64,000 nucleotides of DNA from an uncultured Cellvibrionales bacterium (GTDB taxonomy: Bacteria > Pseudomonadota > Gammaproteobacteria > Pseudomonadales > Cellvibrionaceae), in contig CAJWBQ010000005.1 in assembly GCA_913020115.1 (NCBI GenBank), forward strand, positions 62,001 to 126,000. The letters are read 5' to 3'. Made by a program: the position numbers and the translations under genes. Positions 15,829 through 26,432 of this stretch are shown here, piece by piece (within the stretch, counting starts at the first letter, position 1; each line of letters begins with the position of its first letter). The notes under the pieces are model-generated. The model was not told the DNA's origin. It did not search any database and worked only from the letters and a program-made list of their open reading frames with translations.

Positions 15829-16668
15829 ATGATAAAAAATATCGCTATAACTCTATCCCTGCTTCTAGTAATAGTACTTGTTGCGGGATACCTTTACGTC
15901 ACTAAAAATGGTCTAGTTCCTCGGCATGCTTATGAAACTGTAGCTCCAGAGTTGCCTGAATTCTCCCGCCCAACAATATTGATTTTTAATAAAACTAACG
16001 GTTTTATTCATCACGAAACCATACCGGTCAGTGATGGTATGCTAACGGGCTTGGCTGAGCAGTTAGGCTGGGATGTATACATCACTAATAACGCCGCGGT
16101 TCATAACTCTACAGATTTACAAAAGTTTAAGATGGTGATTTGGAATAATACATCTGGGGATGTTCTCACAGAAATACAGCGCCGTGATTTTAAAAGTTGG
16201 TTGGAGGGGGGAGGGGCTTGGCTCGGTTTGCACGCTGCGGGTGGTGATACAGAATACCCTTGGAATTGGTACGTTGACGTACTCTTGGGCGCGCAGTTCA
16301 TAGGCCACACCATGGAGCCCCAGTTCCAAGACGCCGACTTATACCCCACGGGCGAAGCGAGGGAATTGACCGGACATTTACCCGCACCTTGGAATGTAAA
16401 GCAGGAAGAATGGTACGCTTTTGATCAAAGCCCAAGAGGAAAGGGCTACGAGATACTACTGACCATTGACGAGGGCTCTTACATTACGAAAGGAAAAACG
16501 AAGTATGATTTTGTTGACTCAATGAAGGGTGAACACCCATTGGTGTGGCGTCACGAGCTTGGTAAGGGAAAGGTATTTTATTCAGCGATTGGTCATAGGC
16601 CAGCTACCTATAACGTACCCGAGTATCGAGAACTCATTCGCAAAGCAATGTCCTGGGCGGCAGAATAA
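15829..16668 (+). CDS. ThuA-domain protein, membrane anchored
   Basis: A 279-aa protein: N-terminal hydrophobic helix (about residues 5-24) followed by a ThuA-like/class I glutamine amidotransferase-like fold, with FNKTNGFIHHETIP near 53, GLHAAGGDTE near 133 and WRHELGKGKVFYSAIGH near 240. ThuA proteins are linked to trehalose and 3-keto-sugar use, and some are fused or adjacent to GMC or glycoside-processing genes. It lies 15 nt after the GMC gene and closes the operon. The anchor places it in the periplasm, the same place as the oxidoreductase. The reaction is unknown. Confidence 0.8.
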   Translation: MIKNIAITLSLLLVIVLVAGYLYVTKNGLVPRHAYETVAPELPEFSRPTILIFNKTNGFIHHETIPVSDGMLTGLAEQLGWDVYITNNAAVHNSTDLQKFKMVIWNNTSGDVLTEIQRRDFKSWLEGGGAWLGLHAAGGDTEYPWNWYVDVLLGAQFIGHTMEPQFQDADLYPTGEARELTGHLPAPWNVKQEEWYAFDQSPRGKGYEILLTIDEGSYITKGKTKYDFVDSMKGEHPLVWRHELGKGKVFYSAIGHRPATYNVPEYRELIRKAMSWAAE

Positions 16669-16714
16669 TACGCTAAATATCGAAAGGAGCTGGCCAGAAT
16701 TTGGGCCTGCAATA

Positions 16715-17449
16715 TCAAACTTTTTGTATTCGTTGTCTGCGGTCGGCACTGGGAGAAATGTTGAAGCGTTTTTTGTAGGCGCGAGTGAAATGGCTGTTAT
16801 CAACGAAGCCTGTTTCTTGTGCAATATTCGACATTTTTGTACTAGAATCAAAGACCATCATGCGGGCATTGTCTAATCGAACTTCCATTATATATTGTAA
16901 GGGTGTTTTTGATAGGTGCTTCTTGAAACGTCGCTCTAATGTGCTAATTGATGCGTGACAAGCTTGGGCTAGTTTCTCAACGGAAATGCTCTCTGAATAT
17001 TTTTTTTGAATATATTCAATGGGTACATTGAGTTCGTGAAACGGTGTAGCTTGTGAATCAGAGAGATCTATTTTTTTGCTAACCCCATAGGAGCCAATAA
17101 TTTCCCCCTGTAGATTATAAACTGGCCATTTTGATGTTCTAAACCAGCTGGCATTTTTCTCATTGTGAGCGAGAAGTTCCAACTGATCGGTAATCAGGTT
17201 GCCTTGTAAGACCTATTGGTCGTCTTCAATATATCGATTGGCTAGATAGGGTGGGGCTAAATCATGGTCTGACAAGCCCACCAACTTACTGGCGGCGTCA
17301 AAACCAAATCTTTGGGCGAAGAGATCACTGGTGAATACAAATTGACCGTTCAGGTCTTTAAGCCATGCATGTAGATTTTCAATAGGCATGAGTAGTTGAA
17401 ACGCTGAACTGGCGACTTCAAGGTTAGGAAAAGTGATTTTTATCGTCAT
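16715..17449 (-). pseudogene. PAS-AraC regulator interrupted by in-frame TAG
   Basis: One continuous reading frame of 244 codons with a single amber codon at 17213-17215 (codon 79). Before it is a PAS domain (IENLHAWLKDLNGQF, FGFDAASKLVGLSDHDL). After it the PAS continues (VLQGNLITDQLELL, SKWPVYNLQGEIIGSYG) and leads to an AraC/XylS helix-turn-helix pair (LAQACHASISTLERRFKKHL and MSNIAQETGFVDNSHFTRAY). No frameshift is needed; a single-base change from AAG or CAG would explain the stop. It converges on the ThuA operon. It may be a recent pseudogene, a sequencing error, or translated by read-through or internal restart. Confidence 0.8.
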
Positions 17450-17554
17450 GTCAAACGCTTATTTTTTACCAATAATAGGCGATTCTGTACACGCCAGCAA
17501 TGCTTGCCTCTAGATCTGATAAAAGTCGCCGTGGTGATAGCTTGAATTCAGTCT

Positions 17555-18328
17555 TTAATTGTCGGAATAGGCATCGATAATCTGCACAAATTCCTTGCGA
17601 CTTTTCATGGTGGCAACTAAGGATTCAAGTTCCTCGGCTTTATCGGCATACCGTGACCTTTTTGATAGTCCGACGAAAACTGGGTTTTCTGCAAGGTATT
17701 GATAGTTAACAGGCTCGATGTATTTTTGGAAGTTGGGATTCTTACGTATTATATAGTCTCCCTCCATTTTGGTGGCAATGACAAGGTCTACACGCCCAGC
17801 GAGCAAACGTCGTAAATTGATCAAGACAGAAGGCGCACTATTGAGGCTGAATGATTCCGTCTCTCGATCGAACTTGGGGAAATATTTGAAACCATGAACC
17901 ACGCCAATGTTTAGCCCTGCCAAATCTTCAAAGGCATTAACCTGCCAGTTCCGAGATTTTAAGGCGTAAAAAGCCTTGTGGGAGTTGTCTAGATAGCGAT
18001 ATAGGTGCATGTATTCGCGCCGTTCTGGCTTATCAAGTAGACCCAGCATAATGTCTGCGGAGCCGTTTCGCATCATCCTAAGGCATCTGAGGAAGGGCGT
18101 ATTTGCGGTAAAGGTTATAGGTATACCAAGTCGCTTGGAGATATTTTTCGCGACATCAATCAAAGATCCGTGGGGGACGGCACTATGTTCAGTGAAAATA
18201 TTATGCGGGGGGGAATGGTCTACACACATCACCATTGGGTATTTGTCACTGGCGTTGGCTTCATTGAATAAGCCCGCGAGTGCACAAATAAATAGGCAGG
18301 TTAGCGATGTTGATGTTGGCTTAAACAA
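17555..18328 (-). CDS. orphan periplasmic solute-binding protein
   Basis: A 257-aa family 3 extracellular solute-binding protein (PF00497 type). The signal peptide spans about residues 1-26. CVDHSPPHNIFTEH near 35 is the usual first strand and loop, and the ending SRKEFVQIIDAYS is a typical C-terminal helix. No ABC permease or ATPase gene lies nearby, so it may feed a remote transporter or act as a sensor-like binding protein, as often in marine gammaproteobacteria. The ligand is probably an amino acid or similar small polar compound by family, but binding residues cannot be assigned. Confidence 0.75.
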   Translation of the reverse strand: MFKPTSTSLTCLFICALAGLFNEANASDKYPMVMCVDHSPPHNIFTEHSAVPHGSLIDVAKNISKRLGIPITFTANTPFLRCLRMMRNGSADIMLGLLDKPERREYMHLYRYLDNSHKAFYALKSRNWQVNAFEDLAGLNIGVVHGFKYFPKFDRETESFSLNSAPSVLINLRRLLAGRVDLVIATKMEGDYIIRKNPNFQKYIEPVNYQYLAENPVFVGLSKRSRYADKAEELESLVATMKSRKEFVQIIDAYSDN

Positions 18329-18967
18329 ATGTAATCTGGTCCTTTTTTGAGAGTATAGGCTATTAGTTGATTTTTAAGTAGATACGGATGCGACTTTTTC
18401 GCATTTAGTCAGTTGCCGGTACAAGTACTAAACTGTTGTCAGCATTGGTTTGTTATGGAGGGTCTCATAATTGTTATCAGACGCTGCACAACTGGGGCTG
18501 GGGCCTTGTGTTCACTTACAGAAAATCTTTAGCTTCAGCCCTAAAAACATTTGTCTTTGGTCACAGTAATTTCGATGAGCTGAGTGTAGGCATGTAGGAA
18601 GAATCTGATATTTAAAAGACTGTTAATCGTGGGCCAACCGACAAACTTGTTAGCGCAGTCGCGATGTGAGGTCGAGGTTCGCAATAGTAGGAGGGAGCGT
18701 TCTTTTTGCGATAGAGCTTATGCCAATCAGTGCGGACCCCCGTCACCTGTTAAGTTCTTTTTAAGCAAGTTTTAAGTAATTTTAAGTATTTTCTTTTTCA
18801 TGAATTTACTATAGCCTCAGATATGTTGTCCGAATGGTCAGGTTGTGCTGGCGCCCAGAGAGGCATCCCGATATTGCCTTAACACAGTGCCGATCGGTCA
18901 CGCCTTCGCTGCTCGGTTAGCCTATTTTTGAAAAATAAAAATAATTTATTCATAAAAGGGTTTCTTC
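18329..18967. other. 639-nt intergenic with regulatory repeats
   Basis: Divergent promoter space between the solute-binding protein and the secreted nuclease. The only structure seen is the set of phased TTAAG repeats at 18750-18786, annotated separately. No tRNA-like or protein-like segment was found in the rest. Confidence 0.6.
18750..18815 (+). promoter_or_regulatory. four phased TTAAG repeats before nuclease gene
   Basis: TTAAG occurs at 18750, 18761, 18772 and 18782, spaced 11, 11 and 10 nt, so all lie on one face of the helix. Winged-helix response regulators such as PhoB or OmpR bind direct repeats with this period. A weak -10 (TATAGC, 18810-18815) follows 24 nt after the last repeat. 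The first unit reads CTGTTAAG, near the PhoB half-site CTGTCAT, but the others do not match well. Confidence 0.45.
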
Positions 18968-21538
18968 ATGTATCGAAAATTATTATCGCAATCAATCGCC
19001 ACCGCTACGATTATGTTAGCGGCGCAAAGTCAGGCTGTTTCAGCTCAAGTGTTGATCAATGAGGTGGATGCGGACCAGAACAGTACCGACAGCGCTGAGT
19101 TCATCGAACTTTACGACGGCGGCACAGGCAACACAGATCTGTCTGGTCTCTCACTTGTCTTGTATAACGGCAGTGACGACCTAACTTATAAAGCCTTTGA
19201 CCTGGACGGTCTGAGCACAAATGAAGAGGGTTACTTTGTCCTTTGCGGCAATGCGGCAACTGTCGCCAATTGTGATTTAGATGTGTCTCCCAATACTAAC
19301 TTGGTCCAAAATGGGCCAGATGCGGTGGTCCTACTCGTGGGCGATGCCGCTGACTATACCAACGATAAGCCACTTCCAAGCGATGGCGATATAGTAGACG
19401 CCATTGTTTACGACACTTCCGACGGTGACGATGCTGCGCTATTAGTTTTGTTGAACCCAGGACAACCTCAAGTTAACGAAGGCGGAAATGGCTCACAAAC
19501 GACCGAGTCTAACCAACGCTGTGACAATGGCGCCGGCGGGTTACGGAATACCGATACCTACATTCAGGCAGCCCCTAGTCCGGGCGCCAGCAATACCTGT
19601 CCTCTTCCTGTTGTTGTGACCGAGTGTGGCGATCCAGCCACCCCAATACACGACGTACAAGGCAACGGTGACAGTAGCCCTATGATTGGCCTGCCCGTCA
19701 GCATCGAAGCGGTAGTCGTGGGCGATTTCCGCGGCAGCACTGGCTTGCAAGGTTTCTTCCTCCAGGAAGAAGATAGTGATCAGGATGCGGACCCTGCTAC
19801 GTCAGAAGGACTCTTTGTGTACGAAGGCTACAGCGTAGGCACTCCCATCAGTATGGGCGACCGCGTTCACGTCGCCGGCAGGGTTAAAGAGTTCGGCGGC
19901 TTAACCGAACTTGCCGAGATCGCAGGACTTTCAGTCTGCGCCAGTGGCGCCATCGCCACTCCTGCCAGTGTCACTTTTCCTCTGACTGACACCGCGGACT
20001 TAGAGCAAGTAGAAGGTATGGCGGTGGAAATCACTAACAATACTTTAACTGTCACCGAGGTATATAGCCTGGGCCGCTACGGCCAATTAGGCTTGGCTTC
20101 CGGCGGTCGCTTGATGAACCCCACCCAAGTCGCAATGCCCGGCGACGACGCCAACGCGGTAGGTGACGCCAACGACCTTCGACGCATTGTGCTCGACGAT
20201 GGCCGCTCAGCTCAAAACCCTGAAGTAGTTCCCTATCCAGCTCCTGAATTGTCGGCCACTAATAGTGTGAGAGTGGGTGATGAAGTGGCTTCATTGGCAG
20301 GCGTGTTGGCGTACGGCTCTGGTGCATATCGATTACATCCAACCACCGCTGAACCGGTGTTTATTCCGACTAACCCAAGAACCGCAGCGCCAGATTTAGA
20401 CAATGACGGTTCGCTCAAAGTGGCTTCGTTCAATGTTCTGAACTATTTCAATGGTGTGAGTGGATTCCCAACCGAACGCGGTGCGGACTCTGCCAGTGAA
20501 TTTGATCGTCAACGCGACAAAATCATCAACGCTCTGGTGGCGATGGATGCCGACATCGTCGGTCTGGTTGAGATTGAAAACAATGGCTATGGAGAGGACA
20601 GTGCTATTCAAGATCTCATCAATGGTCTTGGCGATGCAGGCCTGAACTATAATTTTGTAGATCCAGGGCTCGAAAGTATTGGCACAGACGCCATCGCAGT
20701 CGGCTTCATCTACAAACCCGAAACGATTGCCCTCAACGGAGGCGCGGCTATTCTTGACTCAAGCGTGGATCCCGATTTTATCGATACCAAGAACCGTCCT
20801 GCGCTGGCACAATCCTTCAGTGAAGTGTTGACGGGTGCCTCTTTGACTATTTCGGTTAACCACCTGAAATCAAAAGGTAGTAGCTGTTATGAGTTCAAGG
20901 ATTATGACAACCATGATGGTCAAGGCAATTGTAATGGGACCAGAACCAAGGCCGCAACGGCTCTGGTCAACTGGCTTGCCATTGACCCCACGGGTAACAA
21001 TGATGACAACGTATTGATCATTGGTGACTTGAATGCCTATGCGATGGAAGATCCTATTACCGCAATTCAAGACGGTGGTTATACCAACCTTGTGAAAACC
21101 CTGAGCGGCGACAATGCCTACTCTTATGTTTTCTCTGGTGAGTCTGGCAACCTTGACCACGCGCTGTCCAGTGACTCGCTGACATCTAGGGTAACGGGTA
21201 TCAGTGAATGGCATATCAATGCTGACGAGCCCATTATCCTAGATTACAACGAAGAGTATCAATCTGCTGAACAACAGCTCAAATATTACAGTGCGGGTCC
21301 CTATCGCGCCTCAGACCATGATCCTCTGATCATTGAGCTGGGCCTGTTTCCCATCATCGCGGATTTCAACGAAGATGAAACTATCAACAAAACCGACTTT
21401 AAATTGTTGCAAGCCCAGCTAAACACATACGTGGATGCTGACAATGAAAAGTTTGATTTGAATGGCGACGGTAGAATTACAGGTCTGGATGTAGCCGCCT
21501 GGAAAAATTTGTGGAAGATAGATGGACGCGCCAAATAG
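18968..21538 (+). CDS. ExeM/NucH-family extracellular nuclease
   Basis: An 856-aa secreted DNase candidate. Order: signal peptide (1-26), lamin-tail domain (about 28-150, VLINEVDADQN and EFIELYDGG), an OB-fold-like middle region (about 220-440), the endonuclease/exonuclease/phosphatase domain (about 480-780, with LKVASFNVLNYFNG, IVGLVEIENNG, VNHLKSKGSSC, IGDLNAY and a final ASDHDPL), and a C-terminal EF-hand/dockerin-like stretch (DFNEDETINKTDF and DLNGDGRITGLD). Related ExeM/EndA-type enzymes digest extracellular DNA for nutrient or phosphate use and for biofilm remodelling. It is monocistronic, with a strong terminator after it. The EF-hand tail may bind calcium. Confidence 0.85.
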   Translation: MYRKLLSQSIATATIMLAAQSQAVSAQVLINEVDADQNSTDSAEFIELYDGGTGNTDLSGLSLVLYNGSDDLTYKAFDLDGLSTNEEGYFVLCGNAATVANCDLDVSPNTNLVQNGPDAVVLLVGDAADYTNDKPLPSDGDIVDAIVYDTSDGDDAALLVLLNPGQPQVNEGGNGSQTTESNQRCDNGAGGLRNTDTYIQAAPSPGASNTCPLPVVVTECGDPATPIHDVQGNGDSSPMIGLPVSIEAVVVGDFRGSTGLQGFFLQEEDSDQDADPATSEGLFVYEGYSVGTPISMGDRVHVAGRVKEFGGLTELAEIAGLSVCASGAIATPASVTFPLTDTADLEQVEGMAVEITNNTLTVTEVYSLGRYGQLGLASGGRLMNPTQVAMPGDDANAVGDANDLRRIVLDDGRSAQNPEVVPYPAPELSATNSVRVGDEVASLAGVLAYGSGAYRLHPTTAEPVFIPTNPRTAAPDLDNDGSLKVASFNVLNYFNGVSGFPTERGADSASEFDRQRDKIINALVAMDADIVGLVEIENNGYGEDSAIQDLINGLGDAGLNYNFVDPGLESIGTDAIAVGFIYKPETIALNGGAAILDSSVDPDFIDTKNRPALAQSFSEVLTGASLTISVNHLKSKGSSCYEFKDYDNHDGQGNCNGTRTKAATALVNWLAIDPTGNNDDNVLIIGDLNAYAMEDPITAIQDGGYTNLVKTLSGDNAYSYVFSGESGNLDHALSSDSLTSRVTGISEWHINADEPIILDYNEEYQSAEQQLKYYSAGPYRASDHDPLIIELGLFPIIADFNEDETINKTDFKLLQAQLNTYVDADNEKFDLNGDGRITGLDVAAWKNLWKIDGRAK

Positions 21539-21561
21539 TACGGTCGCTTTTGTCTAAAAAT

Positions 21562-21602
21562 AAAACCCCCTGCTCGCGCGAACTGCGAGCAGGGGGTTTT
21601 TC
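21562..21602 (+). terminator. rho-independent terminator of the nuclease gene
   Basis: Perfect 16-bp stem (arms 21562-21577 and 21585-21600, AAAACCCCCTGCTCGC and its complement) with a 7-nt loop, ending in a T run. It lies 23 nt after the nuclease stop. Confidence 0.9.
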
Positions 21603-21863
21603 GTTTGAACTTCAAACGCTTGCCGAGCAATAGGCTCAATGTTTTCCTGAGATCTCTCCTCTTCTGTCATTAGCCGTATGGTCGCTCGATTCTTAATGCC
21701 ATAGCCCCGTGATTTTGTAGGGTGTAGGGCTAGATGACTTTTCGTAGTCTGAAAAGATTGGTTCGTTATTGAATTTTGGCTTCGCTGGTGATTATGCGTG
21801 AGAGCTAGAAAGCGCGGGTTTTTAACGAAATTGCGCAGTCGAAATAAAAAATTAATTTTTGGA
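21603..21863. other. intergenic, no gene seen
   Basis: About 260 nt between two terminators. Open frames here run through the flanking hairpins and lack ribosome sites, so they are not called. Confidence 0.5.
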
Positions 21864-21899
21864 AACAAAAAAGGGTTCACGCTGAAAGCGTAAACCCTT
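21864..21899 (-). terminator. terminator of tRNA-Leu
   Basis: Read on the minus strand: a stem AAGGGTT, one mismatch, then ACGCT pairing with the complement around a short loop, followed by a T-rich run (plus-strand A tract at 21864-21870). It sits about 10 nt past the tRNA 3' end. Confidence 0.75.
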
Positions 21900-21909
21900 G
21901 ATTTTTATA

Positions 21910-21994
21910 TGGTACCGGTGGGCGGACTTGAACCGCCACGCCCGAAGGCAACGGATTTTGAATCCGTCGTGTATACCAATTTCACCACACCGGC
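21910..21994 (-). tRNA. tRNA-Leu (anticodon CAA)
   Basis: An 85-nt cloverleaf with encoded CCA (plus-strand TGG at 21910-21912). Acceptor GCCGGTG pairs with CACCGGT; the anticodon stem ACGGA/TCCGT carries loop TTCAAAA, giving CAA. There is a variable arm (GTTGCCTTCGGGCGT) of class II tRNA size and the T loop GGTTCAAGTCC. These mark leucine and decode UUG. Own promoter and terminator flank it. Confidence 0.93.
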
Positions 21995-22040
21995 ACTGAT
22001 TTCCTTCCCGCTCAATGATGAGTCTTGGAAAAGAGGCCGC

Positions 22041-22068
22041 ATTATAACAGCGGTTTTGCCGAGGTCAA
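22041..22068 (-). promoter_or_regulatory. sigma-70 promoter of tRNA-Leu
   Basis: On the minus strand: -35 TTGACC (22063-22068), 16-nt spacer, -10 TATAAT (22041-22046), then a G/C-rich discriminator as in stringently controlled stable-RNA promoters. It lies about 47 nt before the tRNA 5' end. Confidence 0.8.
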
Positions 22069-22184
22069 CGCTTTCCAGTCATCATTAGCATAATCTCCGC
22101 TTTTCGATTAAAACATGGTCAAATTGACGGCTTTAGGGTAACCTTGCGCCCCTTAAATTCACTGTGTCGGTAAAGCACAAGCCT

Positions 22185-23249
22185 ATGAAACGTCAGGATT
22201 TTTCCTATGAACTGCCCGATGAACTGATCGCTCGCCAGCCGGCGGACGAACGGGCGGGCAGTCGTCTATTACACCTCGATGGCCCCAGCGGGCAAGTCAC
22301 TCATCGCCAGTTCACCGACTTGCTCGATTTAGTCGAGCCCGGCGACCTCATGGTGTTCAATGATACTCGTGTTATTCCCGCGCGCGTGTTTGGTAAAAAG
22401 CCCACTGGTGGCCAAATTGAAGTGCTGGTAGAGCGTGTGCTAGACACTCACCGAGTGCTGGCCCATACACGTGCCTCGAAGTCGCCCAAAATTGGCACTG
22501 AGGTTATTTTAGATGACGGCACTGCTATTACCCTGCTGGCTCGCCACGAAACACTGTTTGAATATGAATTTCCAGAGCCGGTACTTGAAGTTTTAGAGCG
22601 TATTGGCCATATGCCTCTGCCTCCTTATATAGACCGTCCTGACGCCGACTCTGATCGCGAGCGCTACCAAACGGTGTACAACCGTAAAGCAGGTGCTGTT
22701 GCTGCGCCCACTGCGGGCCTGCATTTTGATGATGCATTGATGGCACAGTTAGAAGCGAAGGGTGTCAACAAGAGCTTTGTGACCTTGCATGTGGGCGCGG
22801 GTACCTTCCAGCCGGTTCGAGTCGACAATATATATGAGCACCAAATGCACGCTGAAATTATGGAAGTATCGGCGAAGGTATGTGAGCAAGTTAAAGCCAC
22901 CAAAGCGGCGGGTAAGCGCGTTTTTGCCGTTGGCACTACTAGTGTTCGCTGCTTAGAGACGGCCGCGCAGGGCGGTGAAATAAGGCCTTATCAAGGTGAA
23001 ACCCAAATATTTATTTATCCCAGTTATGAATATCAGGTAGTGGATGCCTTGGTGACCAATTTTCACCTGCCAGAATCTACGCTATTAATGCTGGTGTCGG
23101 CCTTTGCGGGGTATCAGCACACAATGCTGGCCTACCGGCAGGCAGTGGCTGAGAAGTACCGGTTTTTTAGCTATGGCGACGCCATGCTGATTACCCGTAA
23201 CCCCAATGCGCGCGACGAAAAAGTTGACGCGTCATTATTGGAATCGTAA
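22185..23249 (+). CDS. queA: tRNA preQ1(34) S-adenosylmethionine ribosyltransferase-isomerase
   Basis: Adds the ribosyl moiety of SAM to preQ1 in tRNA position 34 and isomerises it to epoxyqueuosine. The 354-aa product has the family blocks [15 protein letters not shown] at the start, [15 protein letters not shown] near 57, APTAGLHFD near 175 and [11 protein letters not shown] near 205. The ATG at 22185 aligns with other QueA proteins ([11 protein letters not shown]), while a GTG at 22164 would add seven residues. It leads the queA-tgt-secD-secF block, 16 nt before tgt. Confidence 0.95.
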   Translation: MKRQDFSYELPDELIARQPADERAGSRLLHLDGPSGQVTHRQFTDLLDLVEPGDLMVFNDTRVIPARVFGKKPTGGQIEVLVERVLDTHRVLAHTRASKSPKIGTEVILDDGTAITLLARHETLFEYEFPEPVLEVLERIGHMPLPPYIDRPDADSDRERYQTVYNRKAGAVAAPTAGLHFDDALMAQLEAKGVNKSFVTLHVGAGTFQPVRVDNIYEHQMHAEIMEVSAKVCEQVKATKAAGKRVFAVGTTSVRCLETAAQGGEIRPYQGETQIFIYPSYEYQVVDALVTNFHLPESTLLMLVSAFAGYQHTMLAYRQAVAEKYRFFSYGDAMLITRNPNARDEKVDASLLES

Positions 23250-23259
23250 CAAGAGGTAA

Positions 23260-24417
<1,158 letters not shown>

Positions 24418-24529
24418 GGCTTTGACCGCATAAGGGTAGGGGGCTTGTTATTTCAGGCTTTGTACCCACTTAAAGAGATAAATTACAAAAAGAGAATAGG
24501 TGGCCTGTCCACCCTTTTATGGAAATCTT

Positions 24530-26404
24530 ATGAATCGCTACCCACTCTGGAAATATTGCTTAATTCTTGTGCTCGCTATGCTGGGGTTTATTTACTCAAG
24601 CCCCAACCTTTACGCGCCCGATCCCGCTGTGCAAATCTCAGGTCAATCCAGCTCTCTGGAAATTGATCAAAAAGCACTCGACAAAGCCAGTGCGGCTTTG
24701 AAGTTGGCAGGCATTGAATTTTTTGGTGCTGAAGCCCAGGGAAAGTCAGGCTTGATTCGCTTAACCGAGCGAGGCCAGCAACTGCCGGCGAAAAAAATTA
24801 TTCAAGAAAGCCTAGGTGATGATTACGTCGTGGCGCTTAACTTAGCACCGACCACTCCTGATTGGTTGGACTCTTTAGGCGCAACCCCCATGAAGCTGGG
24901 CCTCGACTTGTCGGGTGGTGTGCATTTCCTCTTGGAAGTGGACACCGCAAGTGCCGTGGTAAAGCGGATGGAAGCCAATGTTACTGAGCTGAAGTCAACT
25001 TTGCGCAAAGAAAAGGTGCGTTACAAGTCGGTGAAGGCCGAGCGCGGTGGCAGTGCAATTTTAGCGCGCTTTAAAACTGAAGAATTGCGGGATAAAGCCA
25101 AAGCTATTGTCCGCAAAGATTTTGTCAGCCTAGTGCGGGTTGACGTAGACGACGAGAGCACTGGTTTTTCCATGCGTCTCACAATGAGCGAGCAAGCTAT
25201 ACGCGATATTGAAGACTACGCGGTGAGCCAAAACCTCACGACCTTGCGCAATCGTGTGAACGAGCTGGGTGTGTCAGAACCTATTGTTCAGCGTCAGGGC
25301 CGCAACCGCGTTGTGGTTGAATTGCCTGGAGTGCAGGATACCGCTGAGGCCAAACGTATTATTGGTAAAACGGCTAACTTAGAGTTTCGCCTTGAAGCGC
25401 GCCCAGATGCCTTAAGCTCCACCAAGGAGAAATTTGAGTTTCGCAATGAAGACCAGCAGCGTCGTCGAGGCGGCGCCGTGCTTGAGAAAAAGCTAATTGT
25501 GTCAGGTGATCAAGTGTCTGATGCAAAAAGTAGCTTCGACCCTGAAACCAGCATGCCCCAAGTGAATATCACCCTAGATGCAGCCGGCGGAACGAAAATG
25601 CATCGCGCCACACGCAATAATATTAAGCGTGGCATGGGCATTTTGTTTATTGAATACAAAACCAAACTTGTTGAAGACGTAAACGAGCTGGGCGAAACGG
25701 TACTTGTGCCTTTTCAAACGGTTGAAAAGAAAGTGATCAGCTTGGCCACCATTCAGAGTGCACTACCACGCTCCTTCCGTATCACCGGCCTCGACAATCC
25801 CGCGGAAGCCTCTGAATTGGCCTTGCTGTTGCGGGCTGGCGCATTGGCCGCTCCAATGTATTTTGTTGAAGAGCGAACCATTGGCCCTTCACTCGGTGCC
25901 GAAAATATCAAACTGGGTGTTTTGTCTGTGCAGGTAGGTCTAGCCTTAGTGCTGGTGTTTATGATCTTGTTCTACAAGGTGTTTGGCTTGTTGGCTAACT
26001 TTGCCTTGTGTTTCAACTTGCTGTTATTAACAGGAGCGATGTCTCTACTGGGGGCCACCTTAACGCTACCTGGCATTGCCGGTATCGTTTTGACCGTAGG
26101 TATGGCGGTAGACGCCAACGTGCTTATTTTCTCGCGGATTAAAGAAGAGTTGGCCAACGGTTTGCCACCGCAGTCGGCCATTAATGGTGGCTTTGAACAG
26201 GCGTTCACAACAATTTTGGACGCTAACCTCACCACACTGATTGTCGCGGTTATTTTGTATGGTATAGGTTCTGGTCCGGTACAGGGTTTCGCAGTGACAC
26301 TGTCGATTGGTATTTTGACCTCAATGTTCACCGCAATTGTGGGTACCCGAGCGCTGGCTAATTTAGTGTACGGCGGCCGTAAAACAAACAAAATTTGGAT
26401 CTGA
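24530..26404 (+). CDS. secD: protein translocase subunit SecD
   Basis: Large RND-like partner of the Sec translocon that uses proton motive force to pull exported proteins across. The 624-aa chain starts with MNRYPLWKY and a first helix, has the P1 periplasmic region (GLDLSGGVHFLLEVD near 133), and a C-terminal membrane domain with GPSLGAENI and FSRIKEELANG. ATG 24530 matches E. coli SecD (MLNRYPLWKY); the open frame extends to 24500. It lies 112 nt after tgt. YajC, which in relatives is encoded between tgt and secD, is not there. Confidence 0.95.
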   Translation: MNRYPLWKYCLILVLAMLGFIYSSPNLYAPDPAVQISGQSSSLEIDQKALDKASAALKLAGIEFFGAEAQGKSGLIRLTERGQQLPAKKIIQESLGDDYVVALNLAPTTPDWLDSLGATPMKLGLDLSGGVHFLLEVDTASAVVKRMEANVTELKSTLRKEKVRYKSVKAERGGSAILARFKTEELRDKAKAIVRKDFVSLVRVDVDDESTGFSMRLTMSEQAIRDIEDYAVSQNLTTLRNRVNELGVSEPIVQRQGRNRVVVELPGVQDTAEAKRIIGKTANLEFRLEARPDALSSTKEKFEFRNEDQQRRRGGAVLEKKLIVSGDQVSDAKSSFDPETSMPQVNITLDAAGGTKMHRATRNNIKRGMGILFIEYKTKLVEDVNELGETVLVPFQTVEKKVISLATIQSALPRSFRITGLDNPAEASELALLLRAGALAAPMYFVEERTIGPSLGAENIKLGVLSVQVGLALVLVFMILFYKVFGLLANFALCFNLLLLTGAMSLLGATLTLPGIAGIVLTVGMAVDANVLIFSRIKEELANGLPPQSAINGGFEQAFTTILDANLTTLIVAVILYGIGSGPVQGFAVTLSIGILTSMFTAIVGTRALANLVYGGRKTNKIWI

Positions 26405-26432
26405 TCGCAATAGGATTGACGAGATAACTATC

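Noticed and set aside
21554..21880. 108-aa minus-strand open frame
   Set aside because: Runs through two terminators beside tRNA-Leu, no ribosome site.
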